From JAQBQB01 sp963757185 (GTDB lineage Bacteria; Gemmatimonadota; Gemmatimonadetes; Gemmatimonadales; Gemmatimonadaceae), in assembly GCA_963757185.1 (NCBI GenBank), contig CAVWQI010000007.1, positions 1-64,000 of the forward strand: a stretch of DNA of 64,000 nt. Direction: 5' to 3'. Positions 10,243-19,385 of this stretch are shown here, in pieces (positions within the stretch are counted from its first letter, which is position 1; each line of letters begins with the position of its first letter). The notes beneath the pieces are model-generated. The model searched no databases, was not told the origin of the DNA, and worked only from the letters and a program-made list of their open reading frames with translations. The translations under genes and the position numbers were made by a program.

Positions 10243-11093
10243 CCCGTCGCCGCCGGGCGGCCGGACATGTGGCGCAGCAGTTGGCTGACGGTGCGCTTGA
10301 GATTCCGCCGGTGCGTGACGGAGTCGAGCATGCCGTGGTCGAGCAGGAACTCCGACGTCTGGAATCCTTCGGGCAGATCCTGTCCCAGCGTTTGCTTGAT
10401 CACGCGCGGCCCGGCGAAACCGATCACCGCGCCGGGTTCGGCGAGGATCGCGTCGCCGAGCATCGCGTAGCTCGCGCTCACGCCGCCGGTGGTCGGGTTC
10501 GTGAGGATCGAGATGTACGGAATGCGGCGCTCGGCAAGCTGTGCAAGCACGGCCGACACTTTCGCCATCTGCATGAGCGAGAGCACTCCCTCCTGCATGC
10601 GCGCGCCGCCCGACGCCGAAACGATGATGAGGGGGTACTTTCGCTCGAGCGACCGCTGGGCGAGGCGGGAGATCTTCTCGCCCACGACCGATCCCATCGA
10701 GCCGCCCATGAAGGCGAAGTCCATCACGCCGGCGTTCACCGGGAGGTCGTCGAGCGTGCCGGTGCACGCCAGCAGCGCGTCGGTCTCGCCGACTTTCGCG
10801 ATCGCCTTCTTGAGACGCGCCGGATACTCGGGGAAGCCGAGCGGGTCGGTCGAGCGAAGGTCGACCTCCACCTCCTCCATCGAGCCTTCGTCCAGCAGCA
10901 GGGCACAATACTCGGACGCCCGAATGCGGCGATGATAATCGCAGTTCGGGCAGACGTTCATGTTGCGCGCGAACTTTTCACGGATGTCCGTGTGTCCGCA
11001 CGCTTCGCATTTCTCCCAGACGTCCGCGGGGATCTCGAGACGCTCTCGCCGCGGTTGCCGGGCTTTTTTGTCTTTCTTGTTCCACCAGGCCAT
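10227..11093 (-). CDS. accD: Acetyl-CoA carboxylase carboxyltransferase subunit beta
   Basis: Beta half of the bacterial carboxyltransferase that makes malonyl-CoA for fatty acid synthesis. The 288-residue protein has the N-terminal zinc ribbon (CEACG near residue 30 and CPNCDYH near 48) and the crotonase-fold core with FMGGSMGSVVGEKI, SASGGARMQEGVLSLMQMAK, TNPTTGGVSASYAMLGD and IGFAGPRVIKQT. accA is not in the window. The separate carboxylase operon at 38-43 kb is a different (acyl-CoA/propionyl-CoA type) enzyme. Confidence 0.96.
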   Translation of the reverse strand: MAWWNKKDKKARQPRRERLEIPADVWEKCEACGHTDIREKFARNMNVCPNCDYHRRIRASEYCALLLDEGSMEEVEVDLRSTDPLGFPEYPARLKKAIAKVGETDALLACTGTLDDLPVNAGVMDFAFMGGSMGSVVGEKISRLAQRSLERKYPLIIVSASGGARMQEGVLSLMQMAKVSAVLAQLAERRIPYISILTNPTTGGVSASYAMLGDAILAEPGAVIGFAGPRVIKQTLGQDLPEGFQTSEFLLDHGMLDSVTHRRNLKRTVSQLLRHMSGRPAATGWTSP

Positions 11094-11149
11094 GGTGGAA
11101 ATTTGGGGGTTACCGGGAGCCTCCGGCTAGGGCCGAGGCCGCCGCTCGA

Positions 11150-12409
11150 TCACACTTTTAGCGGCCCGGCGAGGCCTCCGCGGCCTTCGCTCGAGATGCG
11201 CGCCAGCAACCCGACCGACAGCCAGCACGCGAGCATGAACGATCCGCCGTAGCTGAAGAACGGCAGCGGAATACCGGTGATCGGCATGACGTTCAGCGTC
11301 ATGCCGACGTTCTCCAGCACATGCGTGAACCAACTCGCGAGCAACCCGAACGCGACGAGACTGCTGAAAGAATCGTTCGCTCGTTCGGAGATGCGTATCA
11401 CGCGCAGAAAAAGAAACAAGAACAGCGTGAGCGCGATCATCACGCCGATGAATCCAAGCTCCTCGCCGACGACGGCGAAAATGAAGTCGGTGTACTGCTC
11501 GGGGAGAAAGCCGCCGCGCTTCTGCGGGCCGTTGAGATATCCGCGTCCGAACCAGCCGCCCGATCCGATGGCGGTGATCGACTGGATGACGTGATAGCCG
11601 CTGCCCCGCGGATCGACCGACGGATCGAGAAAGACCTTGAGCCGGTTCTGACGGTAGGGCTTCAAGTGTTCCCAGAGCAGCGGTCCGACGATGCCCATCA
11701 TCGCGTTTCCCGCGACGACGAACAATCCTTCGCCGAGGAACGGCTTGTACCAGAGCACGAGGCCGAGGAGCAGCAGGAACCACGCGCCCCAGACGTACGG
11801 ATCGAACCCGAGGATCAGGCTGATGACGAAGCTCGCGAGCAGAATGAGGAGCTGCCACGGCACGCCGGCCCAGAACAACATCGCGAAGAAGATTCCGACG
11901 AAGACGATCGACGTGCCGAGGTCGCCCTGCGCCATGATGAGGAGCAACGGCGTGCCGGCGATCGCGAGCGGCTTCCACAGCTCGATCATCGATTTGGGCG
12001 TGATGCGGTTCTGGCTCAACACGCGCGCGAGCATGAGCACGACGGTGAGCTTCGCCAGTTCGGCCGGTTGTCCGAGCCGATGCCCCGCCACGGTGAGCCA
12101 GCCGGAGGTGCTCGTCGCCGTGCCCGCGCCCGACCCAAGACCCACCAGCAACCCGACCAGCATGACGAGCGTCAGCGTGTACGCGGGAACCGTCATCCAT
12201 TCGATCAGCCGCACGGACGCGCGGCTCACGGCGAACGCGCCGATGATGCCGACCATCGTCCAGATGGCCTGGAGCTTGTACGCGCCGGTTGCGGGCGTGC
12301 GCACGTCGGTCTGCCCCGCCGAGAAGACGACGGCCAATCCGTAGATCGTGAGCGCGATCGCCGTGAGCAGCAGCGGCAGATCGACGTTGATGCGTCGTGC
12401 CGGAGGCAT
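11150..12409 (-). CDS. rodA: Rod-shape SEDS peptidoglycan glycosyltransferase RodA
   Basis: Integral membrane polymerase of the elongasome, working with PBP2. The 419-residue protein shows about ten hydrophobic helices and the SEDS landmarks AELAKLTVVLMLARVL, MAQGDLGTSIVF, FIFAVVGEELGF and the C-terminal GIPLPFFSYGGS. The ATG at 12409 overlaps the mrdA stop (TGATG). Gene order mreB-mreC-mreD-mrdA-rodA is the canonical rod-shape cluster. Confidence 0.95.
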   Translation of the reverse strand: MPPARRINVDLPLLLTAIALTIYGLAVVFSAGQTDVRTPATGAYKLQAIWTMVGIIGAFAVSRASVRLIEWMTVPAYTLTLVMLVGLLVGLGSGAGTATSTSGWLTVAGHRLGQPAELAKLTVVLMLARVLSQNRITPKSMIELWKPLAIAGTPLLLIMAQGDLGTSIVFVGIFFAMLFWAGVPWQLLILLASFVISLILGFDPYVWGAWFLLLLGLVLWYKPFLGEGLFVVAGNAMMGIVGPLLWEHLKPYRQNRLKVFLDPSVDPRGSGYHVIQSITAIGSGGWFGRGYLNGPQKRGGFLPEQYTDFIFAVVGEELGFIGVMIALTLFLFLFLRVIRISERANDSFSSLVAFGLLASWFTHVLENVGMTLNVMPITGIPLPFFSYGGSFMLACWLSVGLLARISSEGRGGLAGPLKV

Positions 12410-14208
12410 CAGCCGGTGTTCTCGATCGTGTTGTTGATCTGCTTGTGCAGGTAGTGCGCGATGATCTTCGTGGCGAAAGTCGCCGACGTCGCGCCTTCGA
12501 ACGTCACGTTCGGCACCATCACGACCACGACGATTTGGGGTGCGTCCGCCGGCGCCATGCCCGCGAACCACGCGTAGTAGAGGGACTTCCCGTTCTTGTC
12601 GGTCTTGAACCCAGGTACCTGCGCGGTGCCGGTCTTTCCGGCGATGCTCACGCCCTGGATGGCTGCGCCGGCCGCCGTACCACCGGCGGCGACGACTCCC
12701 ATCATTGCCTTGCGCAGTTCCTGCATCTGATCCGGCCCAAGTCGAATCACCTTCGAGAGCTTGGGCGTACCGCGCTTGATCATGGGCGTCGGCTCGCTGC
12801 CGTCGGTGGCAAGCGCGCTGTAGAACCGCGCCATGTTGATCACCGTCTGCGCGTTCTCACCCTGCCCGATCGCCATGTTCAATTCCTTCTCGCCGATCGT
12901 CCAGCCGCGTGCCCCGTACCGCTGATTGAAGTAGTCCGGATAGCTCGTCGGGAACTTTGGCTTGGCCTCCTCGGGCAGGTCGATCCCAGTCCGCTTGTCG
13001 AATCCGAGTCCGACGCCGCCGGCAACCAGGCGCGACAACGTGAGCCGCTGGCCCAGCTGGTAGAAGTACACGTCGCACGACTGCGCGATCGCGTTGAGCA
13101 GGTTGAGGCTGCCGTGTCCTTCCTTCTTCCAGCAGTGCCACGCCCGGTTGCCGAAATAGTAGAAGCCCGTACACCGCTCCGGCATGTGTGAATCGAAGTT
13201 GATGAGGCTGTCCTCCAGCGCCATCGTCGCCGTTGCCAGCTTGAACGTCGATCCCGGCGGCTGGACTGCCTGCAGCGCCTTGTTGTAGAGCGGTTGACGT
13301 GGGTCGGTGCGCAATGAGTCGTAGTACGACTGCGACACGCCGCCCACCCAACGGTTCGGGTCGAGCGCGGGCGAGCTGTATAGCGCGAGGACTTCGCCCG
13401 TCTGCGGGACCATCGCGACTGCGGCCGCGGCCAGCGAGTCGCCGAACAACGAGTGGATGTACTCTTGTAGGTCGAGGTCGATGCTCGTGTAGAGCGGCGG
13501 ACCTTCCTGCGGCGTCACAGCCTCGCGCGCGCGTCCGTTGGTCACAACGCGGTTGTGCGCGTCCACCTCGACGAACTGAATCCCCTCGCGCCCGTGGAGC
13601 ATCTTCTCGTACTGCTTCTCGAGCCCTTGCTTCCCGACGAGCTGGCCCGGCTTGTAGCCGTCGGCGCTCATACTTGCCAGCTCGGGCTCGCTGATTTCGC
13701 CGATATACCCCACGAACGCGCCGACCGCTTGGCCGTCCGGATAGATCCGCTTCGGCGCGGACTGGATGATGAGGCTCGGAAAATCCATGTGGTGCTCCTC
13801 GAGCACCGACACGACGTCGAGCGACGCGTCCTGCACGATCACCGTGGGCCGGTTCGAGGCCTGCTTGTACCGATTGATCGCGTCGTGGTACTGCTTCGGT
13901 GAAAGCTGGATCGTGTTCTTGAGCCGGTCGAGCGTCGCGCGAAGCGTGTCCTCCGACAGCGCGAGCAGCGCGACCGAATAGCCGACGACGTTCTCGGCGA
14001 TCGGGCGGTTGTTGCGGTCGAGGATGCGCCCGCGCGGCGCGGCCGTCGGAATCTGGCGCAGCCTGTTTTCTTCCGACTGCAGCAGCGACTCCTCGTTGCG
14101 AATCACCTGCGCGCGGAAGAACGCGCCGAGCAAAAACAGGACGACGCCCGAGACGATCAGGCTCGCCGCCCTGCCGCGGCGAATCACGTCGTTCGGATGG
14201 AAGCTCAT
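12409..14208 (-). CDS. mrdA: Penicillin-binding protein 2 (elongasome transpeptidase)
   Basis: 599-residue class B PBP that crosslinks peptidoglycan during elongation. One N-terminal membrane helix (about residues 14-33), PBP dimerisation domain with PRGRILDRNNRPIAENVVGY, then the transpeptidase domain: active-site serine S320 in PPGSTFK, SxD motif S377-C-D, and KTG at 525-527 in AGKTGTAQ. ATGA overlap with mreD upstream and TGATG with rodA downstream. The ATG at 14208 was chosen for the overlap and because the longer frame runs into mreD. Confidence 0.95.
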   Translation of the reverse strand: MSFHPNDVIRRGRAASLIVSGVVLFLLGAFFRAQVIRNEESLLQSEENRLRQIPTAAPRGRILDRNNRPIAENVVGYSVALLALSEDTLRATLDRLKNTIQLSPKQYHDAINRYKQASNRPTVIVQDASLDVVSVLEEHHMDFPSLIIQSAPKRIYPDGQAVGAFVGYIGEISEPELASMSADGYKPGQLVGKQGLEKQYEKMLHGREGIQFVEVDAHNRVVTNGRAREAVTPQEGPPLYTSIDLDLQEYIHSLFGDSLAAAAVAMVPQTGEVLALYSSPALDPNRWVGGVSQSYYDSLRTDPRQPLYNKALQAVQPPGSTFKLATATMALEDSLINFDSHMPERCTGFYYFGNRAWHCWKKEGHGSLNLLNAIAQSCDVYFYQLGQRLTLSRLVAGGVGLGFDKRTGIDLPEEAKPKFPTSYPDYFNQRYGARGWTIGEKELNMAIGQGENAQTVINMARFYSALATDGSEPTPMIKRGTPKLSKVIRLGPDQMQELRKAMMGVVAAGGTAAGAAIQGVSIAGKTGTAQVPGFKTDKNGKSLYYAWFAGMAPADAPQIVVVVMVPNVTFEGATSATFATKIIAHYLHKQINNTIENTG

Positions 14209-14693
14209 GCCGTCCTCGTCTCCATCAACGGCCGCAGAATCGTCAACACGACGACGCCGGCTACGGCCGTGACAGCGGCGGCGATCGGGGACCACACGAA
14301 CATCTGAACCATCAGCTCGGCACCGTGGGCGTGGCGGCCGAGGATCAGGAACAGCACATCGAAGACCCATTTCGCGATGAACAGAAAGAATCCGTTCAGC
14401 ACGAGGTTATCAGCGAAGAATACCGCCTTGAGCCACGACGCGGAGAACCCGACGACCGACATGGCGAGCGCCGCCGCGCCGAAGCCGCTCACGTCCACCG
14501 AATCGGCGACGAAGCCGAGAAAGAATCCGTACATCGCCGCGGCGCCGGGCCGAAGACGCACCGAGCCGATCAGCAGCGCGATGATGAGAAAGTCGATCGA
14601 CGCCCGCCAGGCGAGGAGCGGACGCAGCGTATAGTGGAGAACGATGAGAATCGCGCAAGCGACGATCGTTCGAACGGCGGTATTCCAGGTCAC
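14205..14693 (-). CDS. mreD: Rod shape-determining membrane protein MreD
   Basis: 162-residue protein with about five hydrophobic helices and little else, as in the MreD family. It includes the weak family pattern of GFFLGFVADSVDVSGFGAAAL in its middle, where the acidic DS residues follow a GF-rich helix. Position between mreC and mrdA with 4-nt overlaps on both sides fixes the identity more firmly than sequence alone. Confidence 0.85.
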   Translation of the reverse strand: MTWNTAVRTIVACAILIVLHYTLRPLLAWRASIDFLIIALLIGSVRLRPGAAAMYGFFLGFVADSVDVSGFGAAALAMSVVGFSASWLKAVFFADNLVLNGFFLFIAKWVFDVLFLILGRHAHGAELMVQMFVWSPIAAAVTAVAGVVVLTILRPLMETRTA

Positions 14694-15757
14694 GGACGCC
14701 TGACGCTGTCGGGGCGTGGTCGCACCGAGTCGGTCCGTGCGCGCGGCGGCACGGACATGCCCAGCGATCGCAACGTTGAATCGACCGCCGCCTGGCGCAG
14801 TGAGTCGATCGCGGAGGCGCGGGCGCGGGCGTCGAGCGCCGCCGCGCGCTTGGCGAGCGAGTCACCTGCCCCGGCGATTCGCTTGGCGGCCGAGTCCGCG
14901 TTCATCGCGGTCGCCGCGCCCCAGATGTTGCCCGTGCCCTGTGAGATGCGCTTCGGGGTCAGAATGAGCACGGTCGTCACCTGCGACGGCGTCACGGCCG
15001 GGCGCACCAGGTACGTGCGCGTCCAGACTTCCGACGTCTTCAGCTCGATGACGATCGTGCCGATCGTGATGCCGCGCGGAAACGTCCCGCCGAGCCCGGA
15101 AGTGTAGATAGGGGTCCCGGGCTTGAGCTGGATCTTCGTCGGCACGCCGCGCAGCTCGAGCATGTAGGCGTCGCTACCGCTCCCGCGTTGCGCGTGCGGA
15201 TAGATGATGCCGAACGTCGAGCCGTCGACGGCCATGGCGCTGGCCCGGAAATCGGGATTCGTGTAGAGGATGGCGATGCTCATCGTCGGGTCGGCGGTCT
15301 GAATCGTTCCGACCAGACCTTCAGGCGCGACGACAGGGCTGTAGCGCGTGACGCCCGAGGTGCTCCCCGCCGTGAGCGTCAGCGTGGTGACGAGCGCTTC
15401 GCTCGGCGCGGTTCCTCGCAGCGCGTCGGCCGGCACGAATCCCCACTCGAGCCGCGAGCCGAGCCCGAGGATGCGGCGCAGCTGGTCGTTCTCCACCTGG
15501 AGCGCCTGAGCGTTCATCGTGCGCATCACCACGGAATCGACGGCCATCTGTCGGGCGTCGTTCGTGACGTAAGCGACGCGCCACCGTTCGGCGCCGCGCT
15601 GGAGTCCGACGAGCGGCGCGACGATCGTGCGGCGCAGCGCGCTGGCGATCGGCTCGCGGTCTTCGTCTCGGAGCACGATGGCGATGAACGACAGCGCGAC
15701 GCACGCGATCAGAAGACCGGCGTCGACTCGGTTGCTGAGGCGTGCAGGGTTTGCCAC
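14690..15757 (-). CDS. mreC: Rod shape-determining protein MreC
   Basis: 355-residue periplasmic scaffold of the elongasome. One N-terminal transmembrane helix (about residues 13-30), a coiled-coil around residues 70-95 ending in ENDQLRRILGL, and the beta-rich core with VAPEGLVGTIQ, YTSGLGGTFPRGITIGTI. The C-terminal 75 residues are Ala/Asp/Arg-rich with DSVRPRPDSVRRP and extend past the usual MreC core; they look disordered. Overlaps mreD by 4 nt. Confidence 0.92.
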   Translation of the reverse strand: MANPARLSNRVDAGLLIACVALSFIAIVLRDEDREPIASALRRTIVAPLVGLQRGAERWRVAYVTNDARQMAVDSVVMRTMNAQALQVENDQLRRILGLGSRLEWGFVPADALRGTAPSEALVTTLTLTAGSTSGVTRYSPVVAPEGLVGTIQTADPTMSIAILYTNPDFRASAMAVDGSTFGIIYPHAQRGSGSDAYMLELRGVPTKIQLKPGTPIYTSGLGGTFPRGITIGTIVIELKTSEVWTRTYLVRPAVTPSQVTTVLILTPKRISQGTGNIWGAATAMNADSAAKRIAGAGDSLAKRAAALDARARASAIDSLRQAAVDSTLRSLGMSVPPRARTDSVRPRPDSVRRP

Positions 15758-15775
15758 CGGTGTGTCCCGCCTACC

Positions 15776-16813
<1,038 letters not shown>

Positions 16814-16841
16814 TCCCTTCAAGGTATTGAGGCGTCAGTAC

Positions 16842-17957
16842 TTAGGAAATGAAACCGGAAGGATTTTCGTAGGTCAACCCAAACGCTTCCGCGACCCCTG
16901 GGTACGTGACGTGGCCATCCGTCATGTTCAGGCCCTTGAGGAGCGCGGAGTTGTCCTTGAGCGCCTGCTTCCAGCCTTTGTTGGCCAGCTGCACGGCGTA
17001 CGGAAGCGTGGCATTCGTCAGGGCGAACGTGGAGGTCCGGGGCACGCCCCCCGGCATGTTTGCCACGCCATAGTGAATGATTCCGTCGACGATGTACGTC
17101 GGGTTCTCGTGGGTCGTGGCCTTGATCGTCTCGACGCAGCCGCCCTGATCGATCGCCACGTCCACGATGACGGCCCCCTGCTGCATCCGCTTGAGATCCT
17201 CGCGGCGAATGAGCTTCGGAGCCTTCGCGCCGGGGATGAGTACGCCCCCAACCACGAGATCCGCGGTCTCGATCTGCTCCAGGATGTTCTGCCGGTTCGA
17301 GTGGATCATCACGCAGTTGGCGGGCATTACATCGGATAGGTAGCGAAGACGCTCGAGCGACAGATCTAGTATCGTCACCTTTGCGCCGAGCCCCGCGGCC
17401 ATCTTCGCCGCGTTGATTCCGACGATGCCGCCGCCGAGGATGACCACCTTGGCTGGAGCAACGCCGGGGACTCCACCGAGAAGGACTCCTCGGCCGCCGT
17501 AGAGTTTCTCCAAATATTTGGCCCCCTCCTGGACGGCCATTCGGCCGGCCACCTCCGACATGGGGGTCAGGAGCGGGAGCTCGTGGGTTGGGAGCTCCAC
17601 GGTCTCATAGGCCACGCACGTGGCCCCGCTGGCGATATGGGCCCGGGTGAGCTTTTCGTCGGCCGCGAAGTGAAAGTACGTGAAAATGAGCTGTCCCCGG
17701 CGCATGTGCCGCCATTCGCGCTCGATGGGCTCCTTCACCTTCATGATCATCTCGCTGTCGCGCCACACGCTGGCGGCGTCGGGGGCGACGGATGCGCCCA
17801 CGGCGGTGTAGTCGGCGTCGGCGAAGCCGCTTCCGAGCCCGCCTCCGGTCTCGATGGACACCGAATGTCCGGCGGCCACCAGTACCTCCGCCCCCGCAGG
17901 CACGAGGGCGATGCGGTTTTCGTTTGTCTTGATCTCTTTAGGAACGCCGATCTTCAT
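16842..17957 (-). CDS. ald: Alanine dehydrogenase
   Basis: NAD-dependent enzyme interconverting alanine and pyruvate plus ammonia. The 371-residue protein starts MKIGVPKEIKTNENRIALVP, has catalytic-region FTYFHFAADEKLT, TPMSEVAGRMAVQEGA, the Rossmann loop VVILGGGIVGINAAKMAAG and DVAIDQGGCVET, all classical AlaDH stretches. It precedes mreB on the same strand; a functional tie to cell wall alanine supply is only a suggestion. Confidence 0.96.
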   Translation of the reverse strand: MKIGVPKEIKTNENRIALVPAGAEVLVAAGHSVSIETGGGLGSGFADADYTAVGASVAPDAASVWRDSEMIMKVKEPIEREWRHMRRGQLIFTYFHFAADEKLTRAHIASGATCVAYETVELPTHELPLLTPMSEVAGRMAVQEGAKYLEKLYGGRGVLLGGVPGVAPAKVVILGGGIVGINAAKMAAGLGAKVTILDLSLERLRYLSDVMPANCVMIHSNRQNILEQIETADLVVGGVLIPGAKAPKLIRREDLKRMQQGAVIVDVAIDQGGCVETIKATTHENPTYIVDGIIHYGVANMPGGVPRTSTFALTNATLPYAVQLANKGWKQALKDNSALLKGLNMTDGHVTYPGVAEAFGLTYENPSGFIS

Positions 17958-17987
17958 GGTCGGGTGGTAAGGAGTGCGGACCGCTGT

Positions 17988-18067
17988 CGGTCTCCGGTCT
18001 CTGGTCTCAGGTCTCCGGGAAACTCCGAGGTCGCCGGAGACCGGTGACCGGAGACCCGTGACCTGAG
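17988..18067. repeat. Palindromic GGTCTC-rich repeat element, copy 1
   Basis: An 80-nt element in the gap between ald and the M16 peptidase gene. The left arm (17988-18019) repeats CGGTCTC-type units; the right arm (18034-18067) carries their reverse complement (CCGGAGACC, CGGAGACC, ACCTGAG). It can fold into a long hairpin. A related element flanks the terminator at 29671-29830. It occupies most of the 138-nt gap and lies just downstream of the peptidase stop, so it could also act in transcript termination. Confidence 0.7.
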
Positions 18068-18095
18068 TTGGATAGCAACCTAATCGACCGCGCGG

Positions 18096-19385
18096 TCAAT
18101 CTGTCCCTTTTGGCCCGAGACTTACGACGGTCATTCGCGTGGGGTCGAAGTAGGCGCGTGCGACGCGCGTCACGTCGTCCACTGTGATCGCGTCGATGAG
18201 GGCCAGGACCTCGTCGAGCGTTCGATAGGGCTCGTCATAGAGCTCCACCGACGCCGCGCGGTACATGCGCGATGACACACTCTCGAGCGACAGGGTGACC
18301 TGCCCCTTGAGCTGCTGGCGGCCCATGGCCACTTCGTCGGCCGGCATCCCATCGTCGACGACTTGCTGCAGCTCGTGGCGGATCGCGTCGAGCGCCGCGC
18401 TCGCGGACTCGGGCGCCGTCGCGACGTAGACGCCGTGCATGCCGCTGTCGGCGTGGAACGACTGGAACGAATAAACGGCGTAGGCGAGCCCCATCTCCTC
18501 GCGCACACGCTGAAAGAGGCGCGAGCTCATGCCCCCGCCGAGCAGCGTGCTGAGAAGGAGAAACGGAAACCGCTCGGGGTCCGAGTGGGAGACGGCCGTG
18601 CACCCGGCGACGATGTGCGTCTGGGCGCCGTCCCGCGGAACGTGCGTCGTCGTTGGCGCCGCCGGGGTTGCCGGCGGCGACACGAGCCGCGTCGCGTCAC
18701 CCGCCGGCGCGTCGGTCCAGCCGGTTCGCGCGAGGACGTCCAGCAGGTGGTCGTGCTCGACGTTCCCGGCCGCGGCCACGACGACGTGCGCCGGATGGTA
18801 CGCGCGTGCGTGGAGCTCCTTCAACTCCGGAACGCCGAGCGCGTTCACCGTGTCGCGCGTGCCGAGGATCGAGTAGCCGTATGGATGCTGTCCCCAGAGG
18901 GCCTCGTTATGAATCTCGAATACGAGATCGTCCGGAGTGTCCTCGACCATCCCGATCTCCTCGAGGATCACCTTGCGCTCGAGCGCCAGATCGGCCGGCC
19001 GGAGCGTAGGCCGGAACACGATGTCGGCGATGACGTCGGCGGCGTCGCCGAGGTGCTCGTCGAGCACGCGTCCCTGATAGACGGTGTGCTCACGCGACGT
19101 GTAGGCGTCGAGCGAACCGCCGAGGGCCTCGAGCGACAGCGCGATCTGGTGGGCGTTTCTGCGCTCGGTCCCCTTGAACACCATGTGCTCGAGCAGATGC
19201 GAGATGCCCATCCGCTCGCGCGGCTCGTGGAGCGAGGCGGCTCGCACCCACGCGCCGAAGGCCACCGACCGCACTCCCGGCATGTGGTCCGAGAGAACGG
19301 TCAGGCCGTTCGGGAGAACCGTGCGATGGAGCCCGGCTCCCTCGTCGTGCGAGGCGGAGCCGCTCACCAACGACGAGGCGCTCAC
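18096..19385 (-). CDS. M16-family zinc metallopeptidase (processing-protease type)
   Basis: 429-residue insulinase-family peptidase. The inverted zinc motif HxxEH is H63-L-L-E66-H67 in GISHLLEHMVFKGT, with a downstream glutamate region LERKVILEEIGM. The C-terminal half holds the second domain with LLSTLLGGGMSSRLFQRVRE and GLAYAVYSF. The family acts on peptides and unfolded proteins. No signal peptide is visible. Its start overlaps the pnp stop as ATGA, an arrangement often seen for pnp and an M16 gene in bacteria. Confidence 0.92.
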   Translation of the reverse strand: MSASSLVSGSASHDEGAGLHRTVLPNGLTVLSDHMPGVRSVAFGAWVRAASLHEPRERMGISHLLEHMVFKGTERRNAHQIALSLEALGGSLDAYTSREHTVYQGRVLDEHLGDAADVIADIVFRPTLRPADLALERKVILEEIGMVEDTPDDLVFEIHNEALWGQHPYGYSILGTRDTVNALGVPELKELHARAYHPAHVVVAAAGNVEHDHLLDVLARTGWTDAPAGDATRLVSPPATPAAPTTTHVPRDGAQTHIVAGCTAVSHSDPERFPFLLLSTLLGGGMSSRLFQRVREEMGLAYAVYSFQSFHADSGMHGVYVATAPESASAALDAIRHELQQVVDDGMPADEVAMGRQQLKGQVTLSLESVSSRMYRAASVELYDEPYRTLDEVLALIDAITVDDVTRVARAYFDPTRMTVVSLGPKGTD

